Shown piece after piece: positions 1-9,065 of a stretch of 35,619 nucleotides of DNA (the stretch's first letter is position 1; every line of letters begins with the position of its first letter). The notes under the pieces were generated by a model. That model did not search any database, was not told the DNA's origin, and worked only from the letters and a program-made list of their open reading frames with translations. The stretch is from assembly GCA_946611795.1 (NCBI GenBank), contig CAMOEC010000064.1, forward strand, positions 1 through 35,619, in the 5' to 3' direction. Position numbers and translations under genes: made by a program. The stretch is from an uncultured bacterium. Lineage in GTDB: Bacteria > Patescibacteriota > Gracilibacteria > Absconditabacterales > Absconditicoccaceae.

Positions 1-1
1 A

Positions 2-145
2 GTAGTTGAAGTTTGAGAAAAAACTGAGATAGATGATGTTACAAGTGTTTTAAAATTTCCTATAGATGAAGTTGAAGAACATTTAACATTCAATAATGAT
101 AAGAATGTTATAAAAAAACGGAAAGAACTTTATTATAATAAGTAA
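2..145 (+). CDS. C-terminal end of an unrecognised recoded protein (partial)
   Basis: The frame runs into the window from the left and stops at TAA 143-145, leaving 47 residues, one of them a TGA-encoded glycine. The fragment is acidic in its middle (DEVEEH) and lysine-rich at the end (KKRKELYYNK). No family is recognisable from so short a tail. A hairpin terminator follows directly, which supports this as the true gene end. Confidence 0.55.
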
Positions 146-153
146 TATAGAAG

Positions 154-190
154 ATACAGCAGTTAATAAATACCCTGCTGTATTTTTATT
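154..190 (+). terminator. Rho-independent terminator
   Basis: ATACAGCAG at 154-162 pairs with CTGCTGTAT at 175-183 and is followed by a T-rich run. It lies 8 bases after the stop of the upstream partial gene. Confidence 0.75.
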
Positions 191-195
191 TAACC

Positions 196-244
196 TTGAC
201 TTTTTATATAATATATATAATATCATTTTTGACAATAATGTCAA
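196..244 (+). promoter_or_regulatory. Candidate promoter and operator-like inverted repeat
   Basis: TTGACT at 196-201 and TATAAT at 216-221 resemble sigma70-type elements, though the 14-base spacing is short. TTGACA and TGTCAA at 229-244 form a 6-base inverted repeat around ATAA, which could be an operator or a small hairpin in the leader of the gene starting at 267. Confidence 0.35.
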
Positions 245-266
245 CAAACAAAAAACAAATACATAT

Positions 267-851
267 ATGAGAATTGCAGACATTGCTGGATTTGTAGCTG
301 ATTACAGCCCAGACCAGCTAAAATTTAAGAACTATGAGCTTCCCAGCTTTATTATCGATGACGACGGTAAAGAAATGGTTGAAGCTGAAGAACTTCTTGC
401 CTGGATAATCGATTACTCCAGGAAAGAAAAAAAATGGCTCGCTATTGAACAGCGAGAAGTGAATGATTCCGTCCAAAAGGCGTATCACGAGTATCAGGAG
501 AAATCCAAATTACTTGCCGCTAATAAGAGACGTGTATGGATATTTAGAAGGATCAAGTTCATGTATTACCTCAAGCTTATTCTTAGCTTAGGTTTATACG
601 GCAGGAACAATCCTGTGCCGGAGATTAAACTCCATGCAAATATTCCAATGATGGCCGTAGAAGAAGTTAAGTTGTTTAATAAAACACTTAATGAATTCCT
701 TGAATCATTCAAAGAAAGTTATGCTTATCTTAGAAACAATGGCTACTTGCACGCGAAGAGTCAGGATTACGTCCTATATCTCTATCCAAGCGAGAAGGTA
801 ATCAACGATATGAAGAAATTCATAATGCCTGAAAGTTTCTACAAGAAGTAA
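267..851 (+). CDS. Hypothetical protein, 194 aa, free of TGA codons
   Basis: I do not recognise this soluble-looking protein. It has an acidic N-terminal third (IIDDDGKEMVEAEELLAWII), a basic central patch (NKRRVWIFRRIKF, about residues 86-98) and a helical C-terminal half. No signal peptide is apparent; a short hydrophobic stretch (YYLKLILSLGLYG) lies near residues 100-112. It uses no TGA, writes its few glycines as GGN and looks less AT-rich than its neighbours, so it may be imported from a standard-code genome. With so few glycines this is weaker than for the lipoproteins. There is no Shine-Dalgarno; the start is preceded by an A-rich stretch, as in Bacteroidota genes. It ends in TAA with a terminator directly after. 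Confidence 0.75.
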   Translation: MRIADIAGFVADYSPDQLKFKNYELPSFIIDDDGKEMVEAEELLAWIIDYSRKEKKWLAIEQREVNDSVQKAYHEYQEKSKLLAANKRRVWIFRRIKFMYYLKLILSLGLYGRNNPVPEIKLHANIPMMAVEEVKLFNKTLNEFLESFKESYAYLRNNGYLHAKSQDYVLYLYPSEKVINDMKKFIMPESFYKK

Positions 852-861
852 CACTACAACA

Positions 862-900
862 AGGGAGTAGACTGAGAATCTCAGGCTCCCTTTTTCTTTT
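862..900 (+). terminator. Terminator after the 194-aa gene
   Basis: AGGGAG at 862-867 pairs with CTCCCT at 886-891, with an inner CTGAG/CTCAG stem, followed by a T-run. It sits 10 bases after the TAA. Confidence 0.8.
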
Positions 901-976
901 AGCATTTTCTTTTAACTTGAAAAATATACGTCAATATTTAACTTATAAAGTGTTATTTTAAATAAACGAATAGGTT

Positions 977-2578
977 ATGCAAAAAGTTATTAAAGGTTTA
1001 ACCGTTTATAAAATATGATATTGAGGAATTGGTATTGCTTCTCTTCCTGATTGAAAAAAAGTTCTTATTAAATGAGGGGCTTTACCATGAAGTATTGTTG
1101 ATGTACGTGTTGTTAATAGCAAGAAAGATTATATTGAGGCACATCTACTAGAGATAAAAAAACAAGATCCTAAATTAATAACAGGTCATGCTATTTGTCA
1201 GCACTTCTTTTCTCCATTTATGGAAAAAGATGAGAATAATAATTTACCTCCTTATGCCGTATGATGTTGATGATGTAAATGGCAAGTAATGAATTATGAT
1301 GCACAGCTTAAATTAAAAGAAGATATTGTTAAAGATGCGTTTTGAAAATTATTAAAAAAACAAGAAATCACATTCTTACCAATTGTGGGGTCTCCATTAC
1401 AAGAAGGATATAGAAACAAGATAGAATTTAGTTTCTGAGTATACAAGCAATTAGAAGAAAATTTTAGGAAAGCAAAAAAAAGCTGAAGAAAAGAAGAAGA
1501 CTTACTCAAGGAATGAATGAAAAAATATAGTATAGATGCAAATTTCAATCTTTGATTTCATAAACAATGAGAATTTAGTAAGATTGTTGATGTTAGTCAT
1601 TGCTGATTAGTTTCTGAGAAAGTAAATAAACTTTTTTCACACTTAAAGGATCTCTGTAAAGAATCAGGATTATCCGTATATGATCAAAAGAATCATCAAT
1701 GATTTTTCCGTCATTTAGTAATAAGAGAATGATTTAACACTAATCAAATTCTTGTTAATTTATCAGTTTCAGACAATAATCTTCAATGAGAAGACACTGA
1801 ACTTTGGTCAAAGTTTATGGAAAACTTAAAAGAAGATGCAATTCTAAAAGAAGAAGTATCAACTTTTGTTATCAGCTACAATAATTGATTAGCTGATATT
1901 ATTCGTAACTCAGAGACTGAAATAAAAACTTTTTGGTGAGAAGGAGCTATATATGAGATTTTAGACTTTTCAGAATTTGTTGATAACAGTAATGAAGGCT
2001 ATGAAAAACAAGTAAGAGTTAATTTTAGAATATCACCATCATCTTTTTTCCAGACTAATACCTTATGAGCTCAAAAGCTTTTTTGAACAGCAATGAATAT
2101 GGTTGGACGTATTGAATGAAATATTCTAGATTTATACTGCTGAGCATGAAGTATTTGATTATCTTTTCTAAAATCGTGAGTATGAGAAGAATTAGTATGA
2201 GTAGAAATTGTTGAAGAAGCTATTGTTGATGCATGGCATAATGCGAAGATAAATTGAGTTGAGAATAAATGTTACTTTGTTGCTTCACCAGCAGAAAAGA
2301 TGCTTATTAATTTTCCAGAATTAGAAGAAAAAATTAAGAATATTTGATTAGTAATTATAGATCCTCCAAGAGAATGATTACATGTAAACGTTATTAAATA
2401 TTTGTCTGACTTAAAGAAACAGTATAATTTTAAACTACTCTATATTTCTTGTAATCCAATCACAATGGCTAGAGATATAGAATTACTTGTAGAAGGATGA
2501 TTTAAATTTAAGGAAATACAACCTGTTGATTTATTCCCTCACACACACCATATTGAAGATATTTGTGTGTTATGGTAA
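977..2578 (+). CDS. rlmD: 23S rRNA (uracil-5)-methyltransferase, RlmD/RumA type
   Basis: A 533-aa TrmA-family enzyme that methylates a uridine of 23S rRNA with SAM. The N-terminal part resembles a TRAM domain. Iron-sulphur ligand cysteines are at C74 and in CGGC (C97, C100), with a further cysteine near residue 210 (SHCGLV). The SAM-binding motif LYCGAGSIG lies near residue 390, DPPREG near 462, and the catalytic ISCNP motif near 490. These motifs appear only when TGA is read as Gly. By hand count roughly three quarters of its glycines are TGA, so it is the best internal calibration of the code. The start is the only ATG keeping a full N-terminus and is preceded by ATAGGTT rather than a normal Shine-Dalgarno. 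The family assignment is firm; RlmD versus RlmC specificity is by resemblance. Confidence 0.93.
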
Positions 2579-2614
2579 ATAAGAAACAAAGTATAAAAGA
2601 AATTATTGATATGA

Positions 2615-2646
2615 GATCCGTTATCACTGACGGATTTCTTTTTTGT
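2615..2646 (+). terminator. Terminator after rlmD
   Basis: GATCCGT at 2615-2621 pairs with ACGGATT from 2630 and is followed by CTTTTTT. Confidence 0.75.
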
Positions 2647-2996
2647 TTGCTTGCAATTGCATTACTACAAAAAAGGTTTGTTCCAAGAGATCCTCACTAA
2701 TTATGTTAGCATCTATTAGTGTGAAAAACTAAATAAATCTAAGAGAAACTAGCAAGGGAGTAATCTCAATTATGCATTCCACACTTAAGGTGTTTTCCAC
2801 GGCCAGCTATGGTTTCTTAGAGCCTTAGACATGGAATCTATAATTCGGGTTATTCCTTTTCTTTATCCAAAGAAATTTCGCACCTCACTGCTATCTATTC
2901 TCTACTTACAAGGTTCTCAATAGATAACGAGAATTATAGAGTTCTCTTTTACTATATAGATTTAGACTATAGCAAAGCAGAAAAATCTAAACAATT
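2647..2996. other. Non-coding stretch with several inverted repeats
   Basis: I see no convincing gene here in either code. The stretch is less AT-rich than usual and carries hairpin-forming pieces: TATCTATT (2892-2899) with AATAGATA (2919-2926), and GAGAA...TTCTC at about 2929-2946. It directly precedes a replication-type helix-turn-helix gene, so an origin, a leader RNA or a decayed gene are all possible. I cannot decide between them. Confidence 0.35.
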
Positions 2997-3859
2997 ATGT
3001 CCCTACTTGCCGATGGTTTAATCGATAAATGTAAAAGAATCCACTTTTATTTCACCAAGGTAACAATGGATAAGAAAGGAACTCCAAATTACTATGCGAT
3101 AGTACCTGCACCGGTGAGGTATGCAAAGGATCTTTCTGAATTCCAGAAATTACTTTATGCAAAAATTACAGCCCTATCTCAAAAAGATGGTTTCTGTTAT
3201 GCATCAAACAACTACTTTTTCTGAACTTTATGGCAAGGGTAAAGATTGGATAAGTAAGTCTATAAACAAAATGGCAGCTCTATGATATTTTAAGATAGAG
3301 CAAGAAAAATGAAAAAAAAGAAAAATCTTCATAGGAGAGCTAGTAAAGATAAAGAAATCTATAGAAGCACCTATTGGAGAAAAATCCAATACCCCTATTG
3401 GAGAAAAGTCCAACATAATAATACAAGATAATAACACTACAAGTGGAATAGGGGTATGAGAACAAAAATCCACCAACTCCTTCTCAAAAAAATATCGAAT
3501 ATATTAATTGAATGAGAAGTGTTGAATTAAAAGGAAGACAATATCTCTGAGCTCGGAAAGAGGTAACAAGTGACGAAGCAATAATGAGCTCAGAGGTTAA
3601 AAAATGAATTTATAACATTCAAACTTCAATAACTGCCGAAGATTTCAAAACAAGGGTTGAAAAATTCCAAGTTATAAAAGATCTGATTGTTAATAAGGAA
3701 ATGCAAAACTACTTCTATTATCCTATACGATCATGGACTTTAGAAAACTTCCTAGAGCATATAAACAAATTCTATTGAGAAGATTCTATCATCATATCAA
3801 GGATAGCAAAAAAAGAAGAAGTAAAAAAAGCTCTAAGGATTCTTGAATCTCCTACTTAA
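2997..3859 (+). pseudogene. Helix-turn-helix replication/regulatory protein, frameshifted
   Basis: The first part (PAPVRYAKDLSEFQKLLYA, then ITALSQKDGFCYASNNYF) resembles the N-terminal winged-helix region of phage or plasmid replication-organiser proteins. At the five-T run ending at 3220 the frame shifts. Dropping one T gives the expected continuation SELYGKGKDWISKSINKMAA with TGA-encoded glycines. A second shift near 3445-3455 is needed to join the third segment (PPTPSQKNIEYINGM... to TAA at 3857-3859). A 24-base tandem repeat encodes PIGEKSN twice (about 3370-3415). The shifts may be decay or homopolymer read errors. As found, no single frame is full length. Confidence 0.6.
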
Positions 3860-4088
3860 TGGGTAAATTAAAATGAAGGGATCTTAATCAAACAAAAAGA
3901 AAATCAACTATATTGAAGCTTGGGATCTATTAAAGCTATATTATGAATGAAAGCTTGAAAAGATTCCGTTGAGTAAATTTTATTATGAAAATTACCCTAA
4001 ACGAATTTGAATAGATAATACAAGATGAGAATTTGTTGTGAAAGTGTTCGAATCAAAAGAAGGTATTTTAGAATGGTTAGAAAAGTAA
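3859..4088 (+). pseudogene. Small gene overlapping the HTH gene, apparently frameshifted
   Basis: ATG at 3859 overlaps the preceding TAA, suggesting translational coupling. The frame from this ATG (MGKLKGRDLNQTKRK) stops early. A natural-looking sequence (INYIEAWDLLKLYYEGKLEK, with TGA glycines) continues in another frame to TAA 4086-4088. A one-base slip in the A-rich stretch near 3890-3903 would join them. Function is unknown. Confidence 0.4.
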
Positions 4089-4168
4089 TAATAAATAAAT
4101 AGATAGGTATGTGCAAAAATTGCACAAACTTGCTCACGTTTATTTTATATATAATCTTTTAAAGTAAT

Positions 4169-4327
4169 ATGAAATATAAAACAGAATTAACCTTGCTAAA
4201 AATAATAAGTAAGATTATTTTAACACGTAATGATCCAAATGAAGAAATACTACTGTTGTTGATAGATGAAGTAATAAATAATTTAAATGAAAGGGAAAAT
4301 AAACAATGGGGGATAATTAATAGTTAG
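4169..4327 (+). CDS. Small hypothetical protein, 52 aa
   Basis: A short helical protein (MKYKTELTLLKIISKIILTR at the start) ending in TAG. It has no signal peptide and no known motif. A TTGCTC...TATAAT-like promoter pair lies about 20-50 bases upstream. It contains no TGA but has only one glycine, so this says nothing about origin. Confidence 0.5.
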   Translation: MKYKTELTLLKIISKIILTRNDPNEEILLLLIDEVINNLNERENKQWGIINS

Positions 4328-4406
4328 AGTGTTTTAAGAAATCCATATGGAATTTAAAAAGGAGTTAATTATAAGTAATAATAACTTTACAAAATTCATA
4401 TAGGTT

Positions 4407-4694
4407 ATGTTATCGAGATTCAATTCATTAACACGAAAAGAAAAATTGGTAGCAATAAATCAAATGATTTGCTGAGTACTCGTTCTTTCCGCACTACCAA
4501 ATGTTACAAAATTAATTCCTTGAATTTGGTGAGATTGAGCAGTATTGTTCTTCTGATTATTCTTCCCCGTATTAGTCTTTTCATTCAACAAAGAGATTTT
4601 AAATATATTTAATAAAGCTCATCGATTTGTTAATATATTAGTTCTTATATTTGCAACAATTTCAACAATTCTGCTAATTTTAATTGCATTGTAA
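4407..4694 (+). CDS. Small membrane protein, 95 aa
   Basis: Three hydrophobic segments (around residues 20-35, 45-62 and 75-94) predict a small integral membrane protein. Five glycines are TGA-encoded, including three in the GIWGDG loop. The start is preceded by ATAGGTT, the same heptamer as before rlmD. The next gene begins 8 bases after its stop, so the two are probably co-transcribed. Confidence 0.65.
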
Positions 4695-4702
4695 TTTATC
4701 AC

Positions 4703-5425
4703 ATGAAAAACATCTCAAATCGAATACTTATATGATTTATTATTGTTATGTGATTTTTTATTGCATATCTTTACTCATTAAAAAATACCATTGTGAATTA
4801 TTCTAATAATTTAGATGGAAATATTCACAACAATATTACAAATTCCAACAAAGGGAATAAGAATTATCAAGATCTTTCTATAGACAATGTAGATATAGTC
4901 AATTCGGGGAAAAACTTTATTGAAGATGAAATAATTGAAGATGAGAAAATAGTAATTCCAGATAACTTGGATGAGTACTTTGAATATGTATTAGAAAACT
5001 GAATAGAATGAGAAGATTATATAAAGTATGAATTGTTTGATATTCCACAAATAAAATACAACAACCCTGAGGACAATAATAATAAAATAATTTATCCATA
5101 CATCAAAAATAACATTCTCCATTTCCAACTACCTTTCACTGATAAAAAATGATATATTGCCTTCATAACAAAAAAGAAAATATCAAAAGATAGGTCATTG
5201 TTCTTGTGAATTAATTGAAGCGTTGTTGGATCTATAAGAAAAGAAAAATCCTTATCAAACAAAGACAATATCTATATGTATGAGTTAAGTAACATTATTA
5301 TGGCTTGAACCAACTGAAAGTGAAGAAATTTGTGTAGAGATGTTAAAAAATCTGTGTTGAATATTAATGCCTACGTTTGAGAAAAATGAAACCATCTCGA
5401 AAGTATCATTATTTTCTTCAAATAA
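4703..5425 (+). CDS. Membrane-anchored hypothetical protein, 240 aa
   Basis: An N-terminal hydrophobic anchor (residues 8-25, with two TGA glycines) is followed by an Asn-rich, then acidic linker (about residues 30-90) and a folded C-terminal domain of about 140 residues with a Gly/Lys-rich AGTNGKGRN segment. I recognise no family. The layout suggests an extracytoplasmic protein tethered to the membrane. It directly follows the 95-aa membrane protein. Confidence 0.7.
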
Positions 5426-5856
5426 AAAATACTAGACATATTAAAATAATAATATAAAATCAAAGACAAAATAGCAATTCTCAACTAACAAAAAATATTA
5501 ATATCTTTTATACTATATAGCACCTAAAATATCTACATGCTATGTTTTACTTGATTTAGCTTATTTTTTGGTTATAAAAAAGATGTAGCGAGCAACTACA
5601 TCGGTTATTATTATAATAATTCTATTTTAATTTGTCAAATTTTGTATATTAATTTAACAGAACAATTAATGTATAAGCTTTAAAGTAATAAATTCAAGTG
5701 GAAGTTAATTATATGAAGTAGCGGATGTAGTCTTAAGATTTTATCTGCTACTTTTTATTTATTAACTATATAATAACATGATTTAGCAAAAAAGACATTT
5801 ATACTGACTCAAGGCTGAGGATAAGCCAATAAATTTATCTTATTAATAATAACAGC
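5426..5856. other. Intergenic stretch with two hairpins
   Basis: No gene is apparent. GATGTAG (5582-5588) pairs with CTACATC (5596-5602). AGTAGCGGAT (5717-5726) pairs, with a G-U pair, with ATCTGCTACT ahead of TTTTT (5743-5755). Both look like terminators; the second, between nothing recognisable and the next small gene, may end a short RNA. Confidence 0.4.
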
Positions 5857-5991
5857 ATGATTAATCCAAATCAAAATCAATTCCCTATCTCTAAAAACGA
5901 TGTATTTACATTCCTAAGTTTACTTAACTCTATAAAAAACGCATTAGAAAGCATTGCATGTAGCTTAAGGAATATTGAATTAAAAAAATAA
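5857..5991 (+). CDS. Small hypothetical protein, 44 aa
   Basis: ATG to TAA encodes MINPNQNQFPISKNDVF... with a helical second half (LSLLNSIKNALESIACSLRN) that could be amphipathic. It has no glycine and therefore no TGA test. It lies 22 bases before the DUF4145 gene and may share its transcript. Support is limited to length, start and placement. Confidence 0.4.
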   Translation: MINPNQNQFPISKNDVFTFLSLLNSIKNALESIACSLRNIELKK

Positions 5992-6013
5992 TTTTAGCAC
6001 TAACACAAAATTA

Positions 6014-6652
6014 ATGACAGATAATAAATACATAGAACCAGAATTAGGTGAAGATATATTTACATGCCCTCATTGCTGAGCAATCTCACATCAAAAATGG
6101 CATAATATATATTACAACGAAAGTTGATATGTTTGGGTACAATGATGGCAGCTTTGCAAATGTGAATGTTGTAAAGACTTCTCAATATGGAAATGAGAAA
6201 ATATGATCTATCCTTTTATGAGCATAGCCCCACTTCCACATGAAGATATGCCTAATGATGTCAAAGAATTATATGAAGAAGCTAGCAATATCAGTTCATT
6301 ATCACCTAGAGCTGCAGCTGCATTATTAAGGGTTTGCCTTGAAAAACTCACTATTCATTTGTGAGAATCTGAATGAAATTTGAATACAAGAATCTGAAAT
6401 CTCCAAAAAAAATGATTACCAGAAAAGGTAATTAAGTGATTAGATATCTTGAGAATAAATGCAAATGAATGATGATCTCATGCATGATTGATTGACTTAA
6501 CATGAAAGGATAATCAAGAGATTGTTTGAAAATTATTTTGGCTAGTAAATTATATCGTTGAAAAGGTTATAACAGAAAATAAAGAAATTGATTTAATGTT
6601 CGATAAATTACCTGAAGATAAGAAAAAATGAATAGAAAATAGAGACAAATAA
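6014..6652 (+). CDS. DUF4145-domain protein with N-terminal zinc ribbon
   Basis: A 212-aa protein. The N-terminus carries two Cys pairs (TCPHCG about residues 17-22; CKCECCKDF about 45-53) typical of a zinc ribbon. The rest matches the DUF4145 pattern: ELYEEASNI, then SPRAAAALLRVCLEKL, a LNTRIGNLQKKGLPEKV segment, and a final helical part. DUF4145 proteins are often encoded next to restriction and phage-resistance genes; their biochemical role is unsettled. Many glycines are TGA. Two hairpin terminators lie downstream. Confidence 0.8.
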
Positions 6653-6688
6653 TAATTTATAACTATGTGGCCATACTATTCTATTGTT

Positions 6689-6753
6689 AAGGGTGCCCCA
6701 ATTTAGGGCATCCTTTATTATTACCAAAAGGGCGTCGCGTTTCACGACACCCT
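6689..6753. terminator. Two hairpins between converging genes
   Basis: AAGGGTGCCC (6689-6698) pairs with GGGCATCCTT (6706-6715). AGGGCGTCG (6729-6737) pairs, with one mismatch, with CGACACCCT (6745-6753). They lie between the plus-strand DUF4145 gene and the minus-strand amidase remnant and could serve either. Confidence 0.65.
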
Positions 6754-6808
6754 ATAGCGGTATCTAATCAGGACCTGCTATCTTATGATTTTCAGCCCCA
6801 AGAAATCA

Positions 6809-7291
6809 TTAAATACTGCCGTATCTACTCACTAATCTTGGCTGCAGCTGATCTCTCCAAATTTTAAAATACTCATTATCTCAAAAGAAAGTAGCCTCTA
6901 TATCATGTTTCTTAACCTTTCTCATTCAATCCCATAAGATTCTTTGCTTTGTTATTGTCCTATCTTGAGTAGCATCAGAATGCCTTACGATATTATCTCT
7001 ATCTATAGGAAAATTTCACATAAGATATTCAATAAGATCTGTTAATCTTACAAGTTGTTGTATATTAAATTCTCATAATCAGCAAACTTCTATTCATAAA
7101 AATTTGTAGTTTACGTTTTCACAACCTCACCAAGATCCGTTACCTGCATGCCATAGAATATCCTTAGGGTCTCAAATCTTAGCTACTTCTCCATTTTCTC
7201 CAATAACAAAATGAATTGAAGCTTTATTATCTTTAGTTGCCAGGTAGTTAACATTTCATTCAAATCAATGTGTTGCTGTATGATGAATAAC
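6809..7291 (-). pseudogene. Truncated N-acetylmuramoyl-L-alanine amidase (phage endolysin type)
   Basis: Homologous to the amidase at 13041-13595, covering VIHHTA through to the C-terminus (ILWHAGNGSW..., NIVRHSDATQDR) and ending in TAA. VIHH and the later RHSD carry the expected zinc ligands of the Amidase_2 (type 2) fold. Glycines are largely TGA. The N-terminus ends where a portal-protein fragment begins on the other strand: upstream codons continue only into an unrelated frame without an ATG. This is a 5'-truncated copy. Confidence 0.7.
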
Positions 7292-8191
7292 TAAGAATGA
7301 ATATAGAATAGAGTTATGATATAAACCAGTAGAATGATGAGATGTATTTTACAACTGAGATATAGCTAAAGTTGAAAATGAGATTCCAAAAAAAGAATTT
7401 AAAGATTTTTATAAAAATGTTAATTTTAAAACCATAGTAAAAACAAATACGCCTCGAACAGAAGAACGAATACAAAAAAGATGGGAAAGAAAACAAAAGG
7501 AATATGTAGAATATGAAAAAAATTTAAAAGAATGACTACTCTGTATATTTAATAAACAAGAAGAAGATGTACTTAAGTTATATGATAAAATATCTTGAAC
7601 TAAAGATTTGAAAATGTCATTTGATGATTTATTAGAAAAATATCATAAATATCATGCATTATATCATGCTAACCTAAAGAAAAGGATAGCAAAAATAATT
7701 AAAGAACAATGAGAAAGAGCTATGAGTGAATTAAATGTTAGTACTTTTTTATGGAAGTAACTGATGAAATAAAAAATAAAACAAGTAAAATGATTACTAA
7801 TCTCGCAACTAGTGTTGATGATGTAACATCAGAAAAATTAAAAGAAACTATATATAGAGGTGTTAATGAATGATTAACACCAACTGAAGTAAGAAATTTA
7901 CTTTTAGATATTTTTAAAGATTTAAAAACATCAAGATTAGATAAAATTGTAAGAACTGAATCCATTAGATACTGATCTTTTGCTGAGCAAGAAGCATGGC
8001 AACAATCATGAGTTGTTAAATATAAGCAACGATGGACGGCTCTTGATGAAAGAACTTGTAGTACCTGTTGAAGTTTACATGGTAAGAAAATTCCTATAGA
8101 TAAGAGTTTTGCTAAAGATAGTTATCGAGATATTATTGGTTCTCCTCTTCATCCTAATTGTAGATGTGATATGATACCTATTTTGGAATAA
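7278..8191 (+). pseudogene. Phage portal C-terminus joined to minor head protein, frameshifted
   Basis: The start (GGITKNEYRIELGYKPVEGG) matches the conserved C-terminal region of HK97/SPP1-type portal proteins. It continues without a stop into a minor head/morphogenesis domain ending with ALDERTCSTCGSLHGKKIP and SPLHPNCRCDMIPI, the Cys/His signature of Mu gpF-like head proteins. At the six-T run 7745-7750 the frame breaks (TAA at 7758-7760); adding one T restores FFMEVTDEIKNK. The domain could instead restart at ATG 7751. Most of the portal is missing, and no terminase, capsid or tail genes are seen, so this is a prophage relic or domesticated fragment. Confidence 0.65.
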
Positions 8192-8325
8192 TTATTTTTC
8201 TGAAAGTAATGCATCATCAAATTATAAAAAATTTTAATTCTTATTGCAGACAATAATGTTTTTTATATATTCATGGAATATTTTATATGGGTACGAATTA
8301 TGTTTTTATTGCTAAGTACATTATT

Positions 8326-9030
8326 ATGAAAAAATATGTAAAATTAACAATATTATCTAGCATATTATTACTTTTTATATTATATTTAATTCTTTCTACG
8401 CATGGTTGTGACAAAGTAAGGTATCATAGTATTTGTCCAAAATGATATGAAATAATATGAAATGAATGTATATCAAAAGATTTTGAAACAATAATTGATA
8501 TTTTAGTTGATGATTGAATTAGTTCGGAAGAAATTTGAGCATTATTAATTCCTTATAATTTTAAAATATTAGAAGATTTACCACATCGATATTCGGAATA
8601 CAATATCAAAATAACAGATAATATCTCAAATAGTGAATTAAAAGAAATAATAAATAAGATGAAATATTCTGACATTGTAAAATCATTGAATATTATGGAA
8701 TATCATAAAACAGCTTCTTGATGAGTAAAATTAATAAATAGCTCAATAGATTGACCCATAAAAGCATGAAATTATATAAAAATCATAACAAGTACATGAA
8801 CTGACGTATATACTTTATTTTCGTTGCTAGATCCGTATATAATGCCATATCATGTTGAAACTATTTACGATATTCTTTGATTTGAAAGTAAAAATTTTAA
8901 TCAAAAAGTATTCTATTTTTATCTTTATAAAGAATTACAACCTAGTGATATTCGTAAAATAAAAGATATAATGGATAAAGATCCTAATATTATATCATTT
9001 TGAATAAATTATGTTAACTGAAAAAAATAG
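8326..9030 (+). CDS. Membrane-anchored hypothetical protein, 234 aa
   Basis: An N-terminal hydrophobic segment (residues 5-24) ends in STHGC, which does not fit a lipobox well, so I read it as a signal anchor. Four cysteines follow within residues 28-48 (HGC, SICPKGYEIIGNECI), suggesting disulphides outside the cell. The rest is helical/mixed with TGA glycines (ASGGVKLINSS, STGTDVY). The family is unknown. It converges on the lipoprotein gene at 9066 across a shared terminator. Confidence 0.7.
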
Positions 9031-9053
9031 GCCATAACACATAGCCTATTTAA
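9022..9053. terminator. Bidirectional terminator between converging genes
   Basis: AAATAGGC and GCCTATTT form an 8-base stem around CATAACACATA, flanked by A-run and T-run. It overlaps the last codons of the 234-aa gene and lies 12 bases beyond the stop of the lipoprotein gene. Confidence 0.7.
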
Positions 9054-9065
9054 ATAAGAGTGTAA

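Noticed and set aside
83-283. Minus-strand hydrophobic frame
   Set aside because: It overlaps a terminator, a promoter-like region and the starts of real genes; composition is that of AT-rich noise.
3370-3415. CRISPR or minisatellite array
   Set aside because: Only two copies of a 24-base unit, inside a coding frame; no spacers.
3228-3476. Minus-strand frame with PIGVLDFSPIG repeats
   Set aside because: Antisense shadow of the PIGEKSN tandem repeat in the helix-turn-helix gene.
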